A stretch of 40,584 bases of DNA, taken from NCBI RefSeq assembly GCF_006546775.1, contig NZ_VICE01000007.1, positions 1 to 40,584 of the forward strand, written 5' to 3'. Within the stretch, counting starts at the first letter, position 1. Every line of letters begins with the position of its first letter. The notes below the pieces were generated by a model. It made no database searches, had not been told where the DNA came from, and worked only from the letters and a program-made list of their open reading frames with translations. A program made the translations under genes and the position numbers. Below, one piece after another: positions 23,798-31,301 of this stretch. The stretch is from Marilutibacter aestuarii. Lineage in GTDB: Bacteria; Pseudomonadota; Gammaproteobacteria; Xanthomonadales; Xanthomonadaceae.

Positions 23798-25414
23798 TCA
23801 GGCGGCCGCGAGGTCGAAGGAGATGCTGATGCGTTCGCCCGCGCCACGGTAGGGCAAGGTGCGATGGAACAGGTACGACGGGAACAGCAACAGGTCGCCG
23901 ACGCGCGGCTGCTCCAGGCGCAGCGCGGCGGCCGCTGGCGCCAGGTGCGGGTAGGGGCGGCCGAATTCGATCCAGCCGGGGTGCGTTCCATCGTCGCCGG
24001 CGACCGCCGGCGGCAGTTCGACGTAGTACGCGCCCGACAGCCAGGACGCTTCGTGGATGTGGGTGTCGATGTGCCCGCCTTCGGCGGCCTGCGTGGCCCA
24101 CACATGCAGCACGTAGTCGCGGGGAATGTTGCGCAGGAACACGTCCTTGGGGTCGGGCTTGCAGCCGGCGATGAAGGCGTCGATCGCCGCCCTCAGGGCC
24201 TGCTCGAACGCCACGATCGCCGCGGTGCGGTCGGCCAGCAGGTCGCCGCTGAGGTACGCCTGGCGCGCGGCGAGGCCGGCGGGCTCCCATCGCTGTTGGC
24301 TGTGCCGGCGGATGTCCCCGGCCAGGGCGGCGTGGAACCGGGCCGCGTCCGGGAAGCCGGGCGGCGTCGGCAATGCGATCCGGTGCACGTGCCGCTGCAC
24401 GCCGAGCAGCGCGCCCGCCGCCTCGCCGCCCTCCACGTCGGCGGTCGCCACGCCCAGGTGGGCAATGGTGCGCTGGTCGTCGGGAGCCCGGGACAGCGCG
24501 TCGTACAGCGCCTGGCGGGCGTCGCCGGCGCGCCCGTCCTGCAGCAGCGCGATGCCGAGCTGGCGGCGCAGCGCCGGGGCGTCGACCCCGCGCTGCAAGG
24601 CCGCTGCGTAGACCTCGGTCGCCTCGCGCGGCTTGTCGTTGAGCAGCAGTTGCTCGCCACAGGCATCGACGTTGTCGGCATCGTCCGGCGCCAGCGCGAG
24701 GGCGCGCCGGGCGTGGGCCTCGGCGCGCGCCGGGGCGTCGAGCTTGCGCAACAAGAGGGCGGCGATGCGATGCGCGTCGGCCATCCCCGGGTCCAGGCGC
24801 AAGGCCTCCTCGACCGCGCGCAGGCCCTCGCCCAGCGCATCGCGGTCGAAGCGGTTGCTCAGCAAGGCCGCCAGCGCGAAGTGGCCGGTGGCCTCCACCG
24901 GGGCCAGCGCCTGGACGTTGCGCGCTGCCGCGATGGCCGCCGGGTAGTCGCCGCGACGGCCGTGCGCGGCGGCCAGGTTGTTCCAGGCCATCACCCAGTC
25001 CGGCTGCAGGCGCGTCGCGGCCTCGAAGCCACGCGCGGCGACCTCGAAGTCGCCCTGGGCATAGGCCGCAGTGGCCAGGCGGAACTGCGCGCGGGGATCG
25101 CCCGGCAATCCCGCCGCGGCGTCGGCGAGCAGGGGCCGGGCCCGCGCGGGCTGTCCGGCGTCCAGCCAGAGCCCCCCCAGGTCCAGCGCGGTGCCGGCGT
25201 CGCCGGGCTTGAGCACGTGCGCGCGCTGCAGGGCCTGCAGGGCCAGCTCCGCGCGCCCGAGCCGCAGCGCGGCGATGCCGAGCATGCGCCAGGCGTCGAA
25301 GGCGCCCGCATCCGCGCGCGTCGCCTCGTGGGCGGCATCGCATGCAGCCTGCCACTGCCCCGCCTGTATGGCCTGCCAGGCGCGTTGCAGCAAGGTGCGC
25401 ACCTGCTGGCTCAT
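23798..25414 (-). CDS. TPR-repeat protein with C-terminal 2OG-Fe(II) oxygenase domain
   Basis: A 538-residue cytoplasmic protein. Residues about 1-320 are TPR units (for example AFDAWRMLGIAALRLGRAELAL, QALQRAHVLKPGDAG). Residues about 340-538 are a putative 2-oxoglutarate/Fe(II) dioxygenase of the 2OG-FeII_Oxy_5 type. HIDTHIHEASWLSGAYYVELP (about 445-465) gives the metal-binding His residues and the typical S-W-L-S-G-x-Y-Y-V run. LLLFPSYLFHRTLPY has the distal His and ERISISFD the 2OG-binding Arg. Such proteins hydroxylate protein or small-molecule substrates; the TPR part may hold the substrate. The gene starts 11 bp after the stop of another 2OG oxygenase gene. ATG 25414 lacks a strong SD, so translational coupling is possible. 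Confidence 0.85.
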   Translation of the reverse strand: MSQQVRTLLQRAWQAIQAGQWQAACDAAHEATRADAGAFDAWRMLGIAALRLGRAELALQALQRAHVLKPGDAGTALDLGGLWLDAGQPARARPLLADAAAGLPGDPRAQFRLATAAYAQGDFEVAARGFEAATRLQPDWVMAWNNLAAAHGRRGDYPAAIAAARNVQALAPVEATGHFALAALLSNRFDRDALGEGLRAVEEALRLDPGMADAHRIAALLLRKLDAPARAEAHARRALALAPDDADNVDACGEQLLLNDKPREATEVYAAALQRGVDAPALRRQLGIALLQDGRAGDARQALYDALSRAPDDQRTIAHLGVATADVEGGEAAGALLGVQRHVHRIALPTPPGFPDAARFHAALAGDIRRHSQQRWEPAGLAARQAYLSGDLLADRTAAIVAFEQALRAAIDAFIAGCKPDPKDVFLRNIPRDYVLHVWATQAAEGGHIDTHIHEASWLSGAYYVELPPAVAGDDGTHPGWIEFGRPYPHLAPAAAALRLEQPRVGDLLLFPSYLFHRTLPYRGAGERISISFDLAAA

Positions 25415-25424
25415 GGCGCTGGAC

Positions 25425-26141
25425 TCAAAGCTGCCACCAGCCGGTGATCGCGAGGCGATCATTGCCGGCCCAGGGCGCCACCAGGCTCACCGCGTGCCCG
25501 GTCGGTACCGCGAACAGCGAGAGGCTGTTGGCGCGCGGCAGGAAGGTGTCGACCACCTGGCCGGCATCGTCGATGAACTGCAGCAAGCCACCCCAGTCCG
25601 CCTCCCAGTGCGGGGCCAGATTGAGCACGTAGGCGTACAGGCGGCCTTCGCGGCTGTCGATGTCGGTGTGCCGGCGCAGGAACTGCCCCGGGCGGTAGCG
25701 CGTGGCCTGGGCATTGACCCGGCGGATCCGCGCATCGCCGCTCAGCGCCTGGGCAAAGGCGATGTACTGGGGTGAGTTGAAGACCTCGAGCAGGCGGTGC
25801 AGCAGCAGGCCCGGATCGCGTCCCTGCTGGTATGCCGACACCATCATGTAGCTGTCGTAGGCGAAGCGATATCCGGCATCGCCCGCCTGCCCGCGCGCCG
25901 ACGCCGCCGTGCGCGCGTACATCGCCATGCGCGCGGCCTCGTCCATCGCGCCGTAGGCGGCCGCGTCGAGGGTGCGCGGACCTTCGCCGTCGCGCAAGGC
26001 GAGGGTCCAGGGCACGTCGCGCTCCAGGCATTCGCGCAGCCGGTCGGCGGCGTCGGCCTGCAGGAAGTCGGGCACCTGCACGCGGCCGTCGCGCTGCAGC
26101 GCGCTGCGCCAGGCGGGAAGATCGAGTGCGTCGTTGATCAT
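25425..26141 (-). CDS. 2OG-Fe(II) oxygenase, prolyl-hydroxylase-like
   Basis: A 238-residue single-domain dioxygenase. The metal triad is His and Asp in RRHTDIDSREGR (about 156-167) with the distal His in VPTGHAVSLV, and the 2OG-binding Arg is in NDRLAITGWW. The order YVLNLAPHWEADWGGLLQF, then a loop, LPRANSLSLFAV, resembles the Tpa1/OGFOD1 group of prolyl hydroxylases, which modify ribosomal protein S12 in eukaryotes. Bacterial targets are not established. The N-terminus (LQRDGRVQVPDFLQADAADRLRECL) is the usual entry to this fold. Its stop lies 11 bp before the TPR-oxygenase start, so the two form a transcription unit. Confidence 0.85.
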   Translation of the reverse strand: MINDALDLPAWRSALQRDGRVQVPDFLQADAADRLRECLERDVPWTLALRDGEGPRTLDAAAYGAMDEAARMAMYARTAASARGQAGDAGYRFAYDSYMMVSAYQQGRDPGLLLHRLLEVFNSPQYIAFAQALSGDARIRRVNAQATRYRPGQFLRRHTDIDSREGRLYAYVLNLAPHWEADWGGLLQFIDDAGQVVDTFLPRANSLSLFAVPTGHAVSLVAPWAGNDRLAITGWWQL

Positions 26142-26195
26142 GGCGTCGCGGACATCGAGGGAACCCGGGGACTCGGCGGGAGGGGCGGCGCGGCG

Positions 26196-27911
26196 TCAGT
26201 AGCCGGCCGCCTGGCCGTCCTTGCGGGACTCGCTGGCGCCGATGTAGCCACCCTCCGGGTTGACCTGGATCGCCTGGTAGCCGCCGTAGGGGCCGTGGGC
26301 GAACCGCACGCTGTGGCCCTTCTGCATCAGCGCGCGCACGGTCTCGTAGGGGTAGCCGGTCTCCAGGTCGAGCTCGCCGCCGTCGCTCATGGCGACGGCC
26401 TGGCCCGCCGGTTCGGTGGAGCCGTCGTGCTGGATGCGAGGCGCGTCGCCGGCTTCCTGCAGGTTCATGCCGAAGTCGACCATGTTGATGATGATCTGCG
26501 CGTGGCCCTGGGGTTGCATCGCGCCTCCCATGACGCCGAAGGACATCCACGGCTTTCCGTCACGCGTGACGAAGGCGGGGATGATGGTATGGAACGGGCG
26601 CTTGCCCGGCGCGAAGCTGTTGGGGTGGCCGGGCTTCAGGACGAACTGCTCGCCGCGGTCCTGGAAGATGAAGCCCAGGCCGGGCGGGGCCATGCCGCTG
26701 CCCATGCCGCGGTAGTTGGACTGGATCAGCGAGACCATCATGCCGTCGGCGTCGGCGACGGTCATGTAGATGGTGTCGCCTTCGTTGAGCTGCGGGATCA
26801 CGCCCGGTTCGGCGGCCTTCATCGCGCGGTCCATCGAGATCAGCGCGCGCCGCTCGGCGGCGTAGTCCTTGGACACCAGCCGTTCCACCGGGGTGCGGTA
26901 GAACGCTGGATCGGCGTAGGATGCGGCGCGGTCGGCGAAGGCAAGCTTCTTGGCCTCGGTGAACAGGTGCACGTGCTCGGGGCTGCCGAAGCCGTAGGAC
27001 TTGAGGTCGTAGCCTTCCAGGATATTGAGGATCTGCAACGCGGCGATGCCCTGCCCGTTCGGCGGCAGCTCCCAGACGTCGTAGCCGCGGTAGTGGGTGC
27101 TGACCGGCTCGACCCACTCGCCCTCGTGCGCGGCCAGGTCCTCGTAGCGCAGGAAGCCATCGTTGGCCTTGAAGTAGGCGTCGATCCGGCGCGCGATGTC
27201 GCCCTTGTAGAACACATCGCGACCGCCCTCCGCGATCGCTTCCAGGGTGTTGGCCAGGTTGGGGTTGCGCCACATCTCGCCGGTGCGCGGGCCGCGCTTG
27301 CCGTCGACGGTGAACTGTTCGGCGAAGCCCGGCCACTTCGACAGCACCGGCACGCTGCGGCCCCAGTAATAGGCGATGACCTGGTGCACCGGGTGGCCCT
27401 CGCGGGCGTATCGGATCGCGGGCGCGAGGTCCTCGGCGATCGGGCGGCGGCCAAAGCGGCCGTGCAGCGCGAACCAGGCATCGACCGTGCCCGGCACGGT
27501 GACCGGCAAGGGACCATGCGGCGGCACCTCGGTGAGGCCGCGGCGCTGGAATTCCGCCAGGTCCAGGCCACGCGGGGAACGCCCCGACCCGTTGTAACCG
27601 TACAGCTTCTTCGTCTTCGGGTCCCAGACGATCGCGAACAGGTCGCCACCGATGCCGTTGCCGGTGGGCTCCATCAGGCCGAGCGCGGCATTGGCGGCGA
27701 TCGCCGCGTCGACCGCGCTGCCACCGCCTTTCATCACGTCCAGCGCGACCTGGGTCGCCAAGGGATGCGAGGTCGCTGCCATCGCGTGCGGGGCGTAGAC
27801 CTCGCTGCGGGTGGCGAAGGCCTCGCCGACGATGCGGTCGGCGGCGCTGGCGGCGGGGATGGCCAGCGCCAGCGCGAGGCCCAGGGAAGAGAGTGCAAGC
27901 AGTCGGCGCAT
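26196..27911 (-). CDS. ggt: Gamma-glutamyltransferase (self-processing)
   Basis: A 571-residue secreted enzyme that transfers or hydrolyses the gamma-glutamyl group of glutathione. The N-terminal signal peptide (MRRLLALSSLGLALALA, then AASA) starts at ATG 27911; an in-frame ATG at 27956 would add 15 residues and has AGG too close. Family marks are ATSHPLATQVALDVMKGGGSAVDAAIA in two parts, EPTGNGIGGDLF, and the processing site GDTIYMTVADADG, where the Thr (about 380) becomes the N-terminal nucleophile of the small subunit. FVTRDGKPWMSFGVMGGAMQPQGH carries the glycine pair of the oxyanion hole. Length fits the E. coli enzyme (580). The gene lies just downstream of the oxygenase pair in map order, but upstream in transcription by 54 bp, so all three may be co-transcribed. 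Confidence 0.9.
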   Translation of the reverse strand: MRRLLALSSLGLALALAIPAASAADRIVGEAFATRSEVYAPHAMAATSHPLATQVALDVMKGGGSAVDAAIAANAALGLMEPTGNGIGGDLFAIVWDPKTKKLYGYNGSGRSPRGLDLAEFQRRGLTEVPPHGPLPVTVPGTVDAWFALHGRFGRRPIAEDLAPAIRYAREGHPVHQVIAYYWGRSVPVLSKWPGFAEQFTVDGKRGPRTGEMWRNPNLANTLEAIAEGGRDVFYKGDIARRIDAYFKANDGFLRYEDLAAHEGEWVEPVSTHYRGYDVWELPPNGQGIAALQILNILEGYDLKSYGFGSPEHVHLFTEAKKLAFADRAASYADPAFYRTPVERLVSKDYAAERRALISMDRAMKAAEPGVIPQLNEGDTIYMTVADADGMMVSLIQSNYRGMGSGMAPPGLGFIFQDRGEQFVLKPGHPNSFAPGKRPFHTIIPAFVTRDGKPWMSFGVMGGAMQPQGHAQIIINMVDFGMNLQEAGDAPRIQHDGSTEPAGQAVAMSDGGELDLETGYPYETVRALMQKGHSVRFAHGPYGGYQAIQVNPEGGYIGASESRKDGQAAGY

Positions 27912-27990
27912 GGCGGCTGTCGCGCGGCCCGCGGCCGCGTTGGTGGAAAGTCCCATCCTAACGCGAGGGCCGGAGGCGTGCCGATCCGCC

Positions 27991-28022
27991 AAAAGACAGG
28001 GCCGCCCCGGGGGCGGCCCTGT
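27991..28022 (-). terminator. Rho-independent terminator after the TPR-like secreted protein
   Basis: A perfect 13-bp stem, ACAGGGCCGCCCC (27996-28008) with GGGGCGGCCCTGT (28010-28022), has a minimal loop. On the minus strand it is followed by CTTTT. It lies 32 bp past the stop of the gene at 28055-28684 and separates it from ggt. Confidence 0.85.
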
Positions 28023-28054
28023 GCTGCGTCCGTCGATGTGGGCGGCGCCGCCGC

Positions 28055-28684
28055 TCAGGGCCAGCTGGGCGGATTGGCCTGCCAGGCGGCCTGCACTTCG
28101 GCCAGGGTCGCGCGCTCGTCGTCGCGCCAGTCGGGCAGCAGCTCGTCGTAGCGCGAGGTGCCGCGCCACTGGTCGGGCTCGCTGCGCACGGCGGCGGCAT
28201 ACCACTGCACGGCTTCGTCCTTGCGGTCCACCGACCACAAGGCCATCGCCAGGGTCTGCGGCATCCAGCTGCCGGTGATGTTGCGCGCCGTCACCAGCTC
28301 GACCCACTGCGTCAGCGCGGCCTCGCGGTCGCCGCTGCGATACAGGTCCCAGGCATAGTTCCACTTGGCCGCGCGCCACAGCGTGTTGCCGCTGCCCAGG
28401 CCACTGAGGGCACGCTGGTACAGCGCCTGGCCCACCTCGATGCGGCCGGCCTCCATCGCCATGTGGCCCAGCTGGGCCGCTTCGGCATTGGCATGCGGGT
28501 CGCGCTGGATGGTCGCCAACAAGCGCGCCATCGCGGCTTCACCGGTCTCGTTGACGACGACGATCGGCTTGGTCGCGTGGCTGTCGGCGTCGAAGTAGAA
28601 CTCGGCGGGCCTGGGCAGGGTTTGCGCCAGGGCGGAGAAAGACGCGGCGAACAGCGTCGCCAGGATCAGCAAGCGTAGTTTCAT
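28055..28684 (-). CDS. Secreted TPR-like protein, unknown function
   Basis: A 209-residue protein. ATG 28684 follows AGGGGG, and residues 1-20 are a signal peptide (MKLRLLILATLFAASFSALAQ). The mature part has a short strand (FYFDADSHATKPIVVVNE) and then helical repeats with TPR features (AAQLGHMAMEAGRIEVGQALYQRAL, WNYAWDLYRSGDREAALTQW, LAMALWSVDRKDEAVQWYAAAV). It is likely periplasmic. No enzyme motif is present. It is a single-gene unit, bounded by a strong terminator downstream and preceded by an A+T-rich stretch with TATAAG-like elements (around 28704). Confidence 0.78.
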   Translation of the reverse strand: MKLRLLILATLFAASFSALAQTLPRPAEFYFDADSHATKPIVVVNETGEAAMARLLATIQRDPHANAEAAQLGHMAMEAGRIEVGQALYQRALSGLGSGNTLWRAAKWNYAWDLYRSGDREAALTQWVELVTARNITGSWMPQTLAMALWSVDRKDEAVQWYAAAVRSEPDQWRGTSRYDELLPDWRDDERATLAEVQAAWQANPPSWP

Positions 28685-28795
28685 CGTGGGGCCCCCTGTA
28701 AACCCTTATAGGATACCCCGACTGCGACGGGAGACGCGGCAAACAGCGCGTTTTCCAGCCCCAGCGGGGTATTCCCCGTTCAGGAAACACGCATC

Positions 28796-31156
28796 TCAGC
28801 GCGCGCGCGGCACCAGCGTCGCGCGATCGAGCACCCACATCGTCGGACGCGTATCGCCGGTGGCGCGAATGCACAGGTCCTGGCGACCGCGGGTTCCGGC
28901 CGGCAGCTCCACCTTCAGGTCGACGAAGCCATCGGCCTCCGGCGCCGCCGGCAGCGGGACCGCGGCCAGGCGCTCGCCCTCGCAGCCGCCGGCATGGACG
29001 AGCAGTTCGCCGTGCGCGCCGGTGGCCGGCTCGAAGCTGCGGAGCGGTTCGTCGTGGGCCAGCTGGAAATAGTACGGAATGCGCCCCAGGCGGACGTCCA
29101 GCGCGGCGATGCCGTCCAGGTCGGCGCCGTTCCACTGCCAGCAGGGATAGAAGATCGTCACGTTGAAGATCGCGCGCTCGCCGTCGGCCGGGCCGTCGTC
29201 CTCCAGGCGCAACAACAGCCGCCCGGCATCGGGACACACCGCCAGTTGTTCGTCGGTGCGGCTGAGCAGGGAGTCGGCGTCGAAACGGAAGGCCTGCGGC
29301 GTCGCCAGCGGTCGCCCATCGAAGAACGCGGCGGCTTTGAGTTCGATCGGCAGCTGCAGGTCCAGCGGCGCGTCGTAGACCGGCGAAGCGGCGCCGGGCT
29401 CGCTGCCGTCGGTGGTGTAGCGCACTTCGTATTCGAGCGGATTGGACAGGCGGATCGACGCCTTGCCGGCGGCGCGGTCGTCCTCGGCCACGGCCTGCAC
29501 CTGGAACGGCGTCTTCGCGTAGCGGATGCCGAGCAGGTCGTAGCGATGCAGCAGCGTGGGCAGGCGCTGGCGGAAATCGGCCCAGTCCTTCTCCCCGGCG
29601 GGCGTCCACCCCGTCTCGGCGACCGCCGCCAGGCGCGGGAAGACGTTGTGCTCGAGGCGCTCGTCGAAGCGGGTGTGCTCGGTGAACATCGTCGCCTGCA
29701 GGCCGAGGATGTGCTTGCGCTGCGTTTCGTCGAGCGCGCCGGGCACCGGGTCGAACGCATAGACCTGCTGCAGCGGGATGGTCGCCGGGCGGCCCGGCGG
29801 CTCGTCCGGCGAATCGGTCTGCAGGTAGTCCATGTAGAGGTCCGACACCGGCGCCATCACCACGTCGTGGCCCTTGCGCGCGGCTTCGATGCCGCCGTCG
29901 ATGCCGCGCCAGGACATCACCGTCGCTTCGTCGGGCAGGTCGGCCTCGAGGATCTCGTCCCAGCCGATCAGGCGCTTGTCGTGCGCGGCGAGGAACTTCT
30001 CCAGGCGCTCGACCATCAGCCCCTGCATGGCCATCTCGTCCTTCGCGCCCGCCTCGCGCATGTGTTGCTGCACCCGCGCCGAGGCCTCCCACTGGTCCTT
30101 GACAGCCTCGTCGCCGCCGATGTGCACGTACGGGCCGGGAAAGAGCCCGATCATCTCGCTCAGCACGTTCTCGAGGAAGACCATGGTGTCCTCCTCGGTG
30201 TTGAACAGGTTGGGGAAGACACCCCACTCGTTGGACGGCACCAGCGGGGTGTCGATCGTGCCCAGTTCCGGATAGGCCGCGATGGCCGCGGTCGCGTGCC
30301 CCGGGATGTCCAGCTCGGGCACCACCATGATGTGGCGCGCGGCGGCATAGGCGACGACTTCACGGACCTGGTCCTGGGTATAGAAGCCGCAATAGGGGCG
30401 CGGTTCGCCGGTGGCGGGGTCCTTGCCGGCGTCGCCGGCGGGCAGGCGGCATGCACCCACCTCCGTGAGTTTCGGATAGCGCTTGATCTCGATCCGCCAG
30501 CCCTGGTCGTCGGTCAGGTGCCAGTGGAAGGTGTTCATCTTCTGCAGCGCCATGGCGTCGAGCAGCTTCTTGATCTCGTCCAGGCTCTGGAAGTGGCGCG
30601 CGGAATCGAGCATGAAGCCGCGCCACGCGAAGCGCGGCGCATCGTCGATGCTCAGCGCCGGGATGCGCCCTTCGGCGCCGGGATTGGCGGCCAGTTGCCA
30701 CAGGGTCGCCGCGCCACGGGACAGGCCAGCGGGCGTGGCGGCGCTGATGTCGATGCCCGAGGGCGCGACGTGCAGGCGATAGGCTTCCGGCGAATCCGCC
30801 TTGAAACCGGGATCGACGACGAAGCGGATGGCGCCCTTGCCTTCGTTGCCGGCGCCCATCGCCAGGGCGATGCCGAGGGTGTCGCGCATGTACGCGGCGA
30901 AGCGCTCGGCCTCGGCCTTGGCGCCTTCGCCCGAGGCCAGCATCGGCGTGGCGTCCGACAGCGTGAAATGGCCCTGGCCTGCTTCGAGCGTGCGCGGACG
31001 CGGGACGAGGTCGGGGGCCGGGATGGCGCCCTGCGCCTTGGCGACGTCCGCGGCAGCGCCAGGATCGGTGTCCGGCGCGTTGCATGCCGCCAGCAGCGCG
31101 CAGGCCAGGCCCGCCGCGAAGAATCGTGAGGTCGCCCTGCGTGTGCTGCCGGTCAT
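28796..31156 (-). CDS. Beta-N-acetylhexosaminidase lipoprotein (GH20)
   Basis: A 786-residue lipoprotein that should remove terminal N-acetylglucosamine (or galactosamine) from chitin oligomers or glycans. The N-terminus ends in LLAAC, with Cys 25 as lipobox. Residues about 45-165 are the GH20b alpha/beta domain. The barrel begins RFAWRGFMLDSARHF, continues with NTFHWHLTDDQGWRIE, and carries the catalytic Asp-Glu pair in HIGGDEAV (about 345-352). ATVMSWRGIDGG and TEHTRFDERLEHNVFPR follow. The C-terminal third (about 530-786) contains a chitobiase-like beta domain (YEVRYTTDGSEPG) and a further beta-rich region (FYPCWQWNGADLDG). It is downstream of a TonB-dependent receptor and a Glk kinase on the same strand, separated by a hairpin terminator, which makes it part of a sugar-capture locus. 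Confidence 0.92.
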   Translation of the reverse strand: MTGSTRRATSRFFAAGLACALLAACNAPDTDPGAAADVAKAQGAIPAPDLVPRPRTLEAGQGHFTLSDATPMLASGEGAKAEAERFAAYMRDTLGIALAMGAGNEGKGAIRFVVDPGFKADSPEAYRLHVAPSGIDISAATPAGLSRGAATLWQLAANPGAEGRIPALSIDDAPRFAWRGFMLDSARHFQSLDEIKKLLDAMALQKMNTFHWHLTDDQGWRIEIKRYPKLTEVGACRLPAGDAGKDPATGEPRPYCGFYTQDQVREVVAYAAARHIMVVPELDIPGHATAAIAAYPELGTIDTPLVPSNEWGVFPNLFNTEEDTMVFLENVLSEMIGLFPGPYVHIGGDEAVKDQWEASARVQQHMREAGAKDEMAMQGLMVERLEKFLAAHDKRLIGWDEILEADLPDEATVMSWRGIDGGIEAARKGHDVVMAPVSDLYMDYLQTDSPDEPPGRPATIPLQQVYAFDPVPGALDETQRKHILGLQATMFTEHTRFDERLEHNVFPRLAAVAETGWTPAGEKDWADFRQRLPTLLHRYDLLGIRYAKTPFQVQAVAEDDRAAGKASIRLSNPLEYEVRYTTDGSEPGAASPVYDAPLDLQLPIELKAAAFFDGRPLATPQAFRFDADSLLSRTDEQLAVCPDAGRLLLRLEDDGPADGERAIFNVTIFYPCWQWNGADLDGIAALDVRLGRIPYYFQLAHDEPLRSFEPATGAHGELLVHAGGCEGERLAAVPLPAAPEADGFVDLKVELPAGTRGRQDLCIRATGDTRPTMWVLDRATLVPRAR

Positions 31157-31233
31157 GCCGTGTCCCCGCTCGTGTTGTTCGAATCCGTCTTGCGATGATC
31201 GCCCGATCGCGGGCGGCCGTCGCGGAAAATGGG

Positions 31234-31260
31234 GGCGGGCCCGCCAGAAGCGGGCCCGCC
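31234..31260 (-). terminator. Hairpin terminator or attenuator between receptor and hexosaminidase
   Basis: A perfect 11-bp stem, GGCGGGCCCGC (31234-31244) with GCGGGCCCGCC (31250-31260), has a 5-nt loop. On the minus strand CCCCCATTTTCC follows, so the T-run is short and displaced. It may end part of the receptor transcripts while letting some pass into the hexosaminidase gene. Confidence 0.65.
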
Positions 31261-31301
31261 GGGTGGATCGCCGCGCCGGGTGGCGCGGCCCTGCGCGTGC
31301 C

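Noticed and set aside
25797-28151. A 784-codon plus-strand open frame over ggt and the oxygenase
   Set aside because: Antisense shadow with Val/Gly/His/Arg repeats; it crosses the strong minus-strand terminator at 27991-28022.
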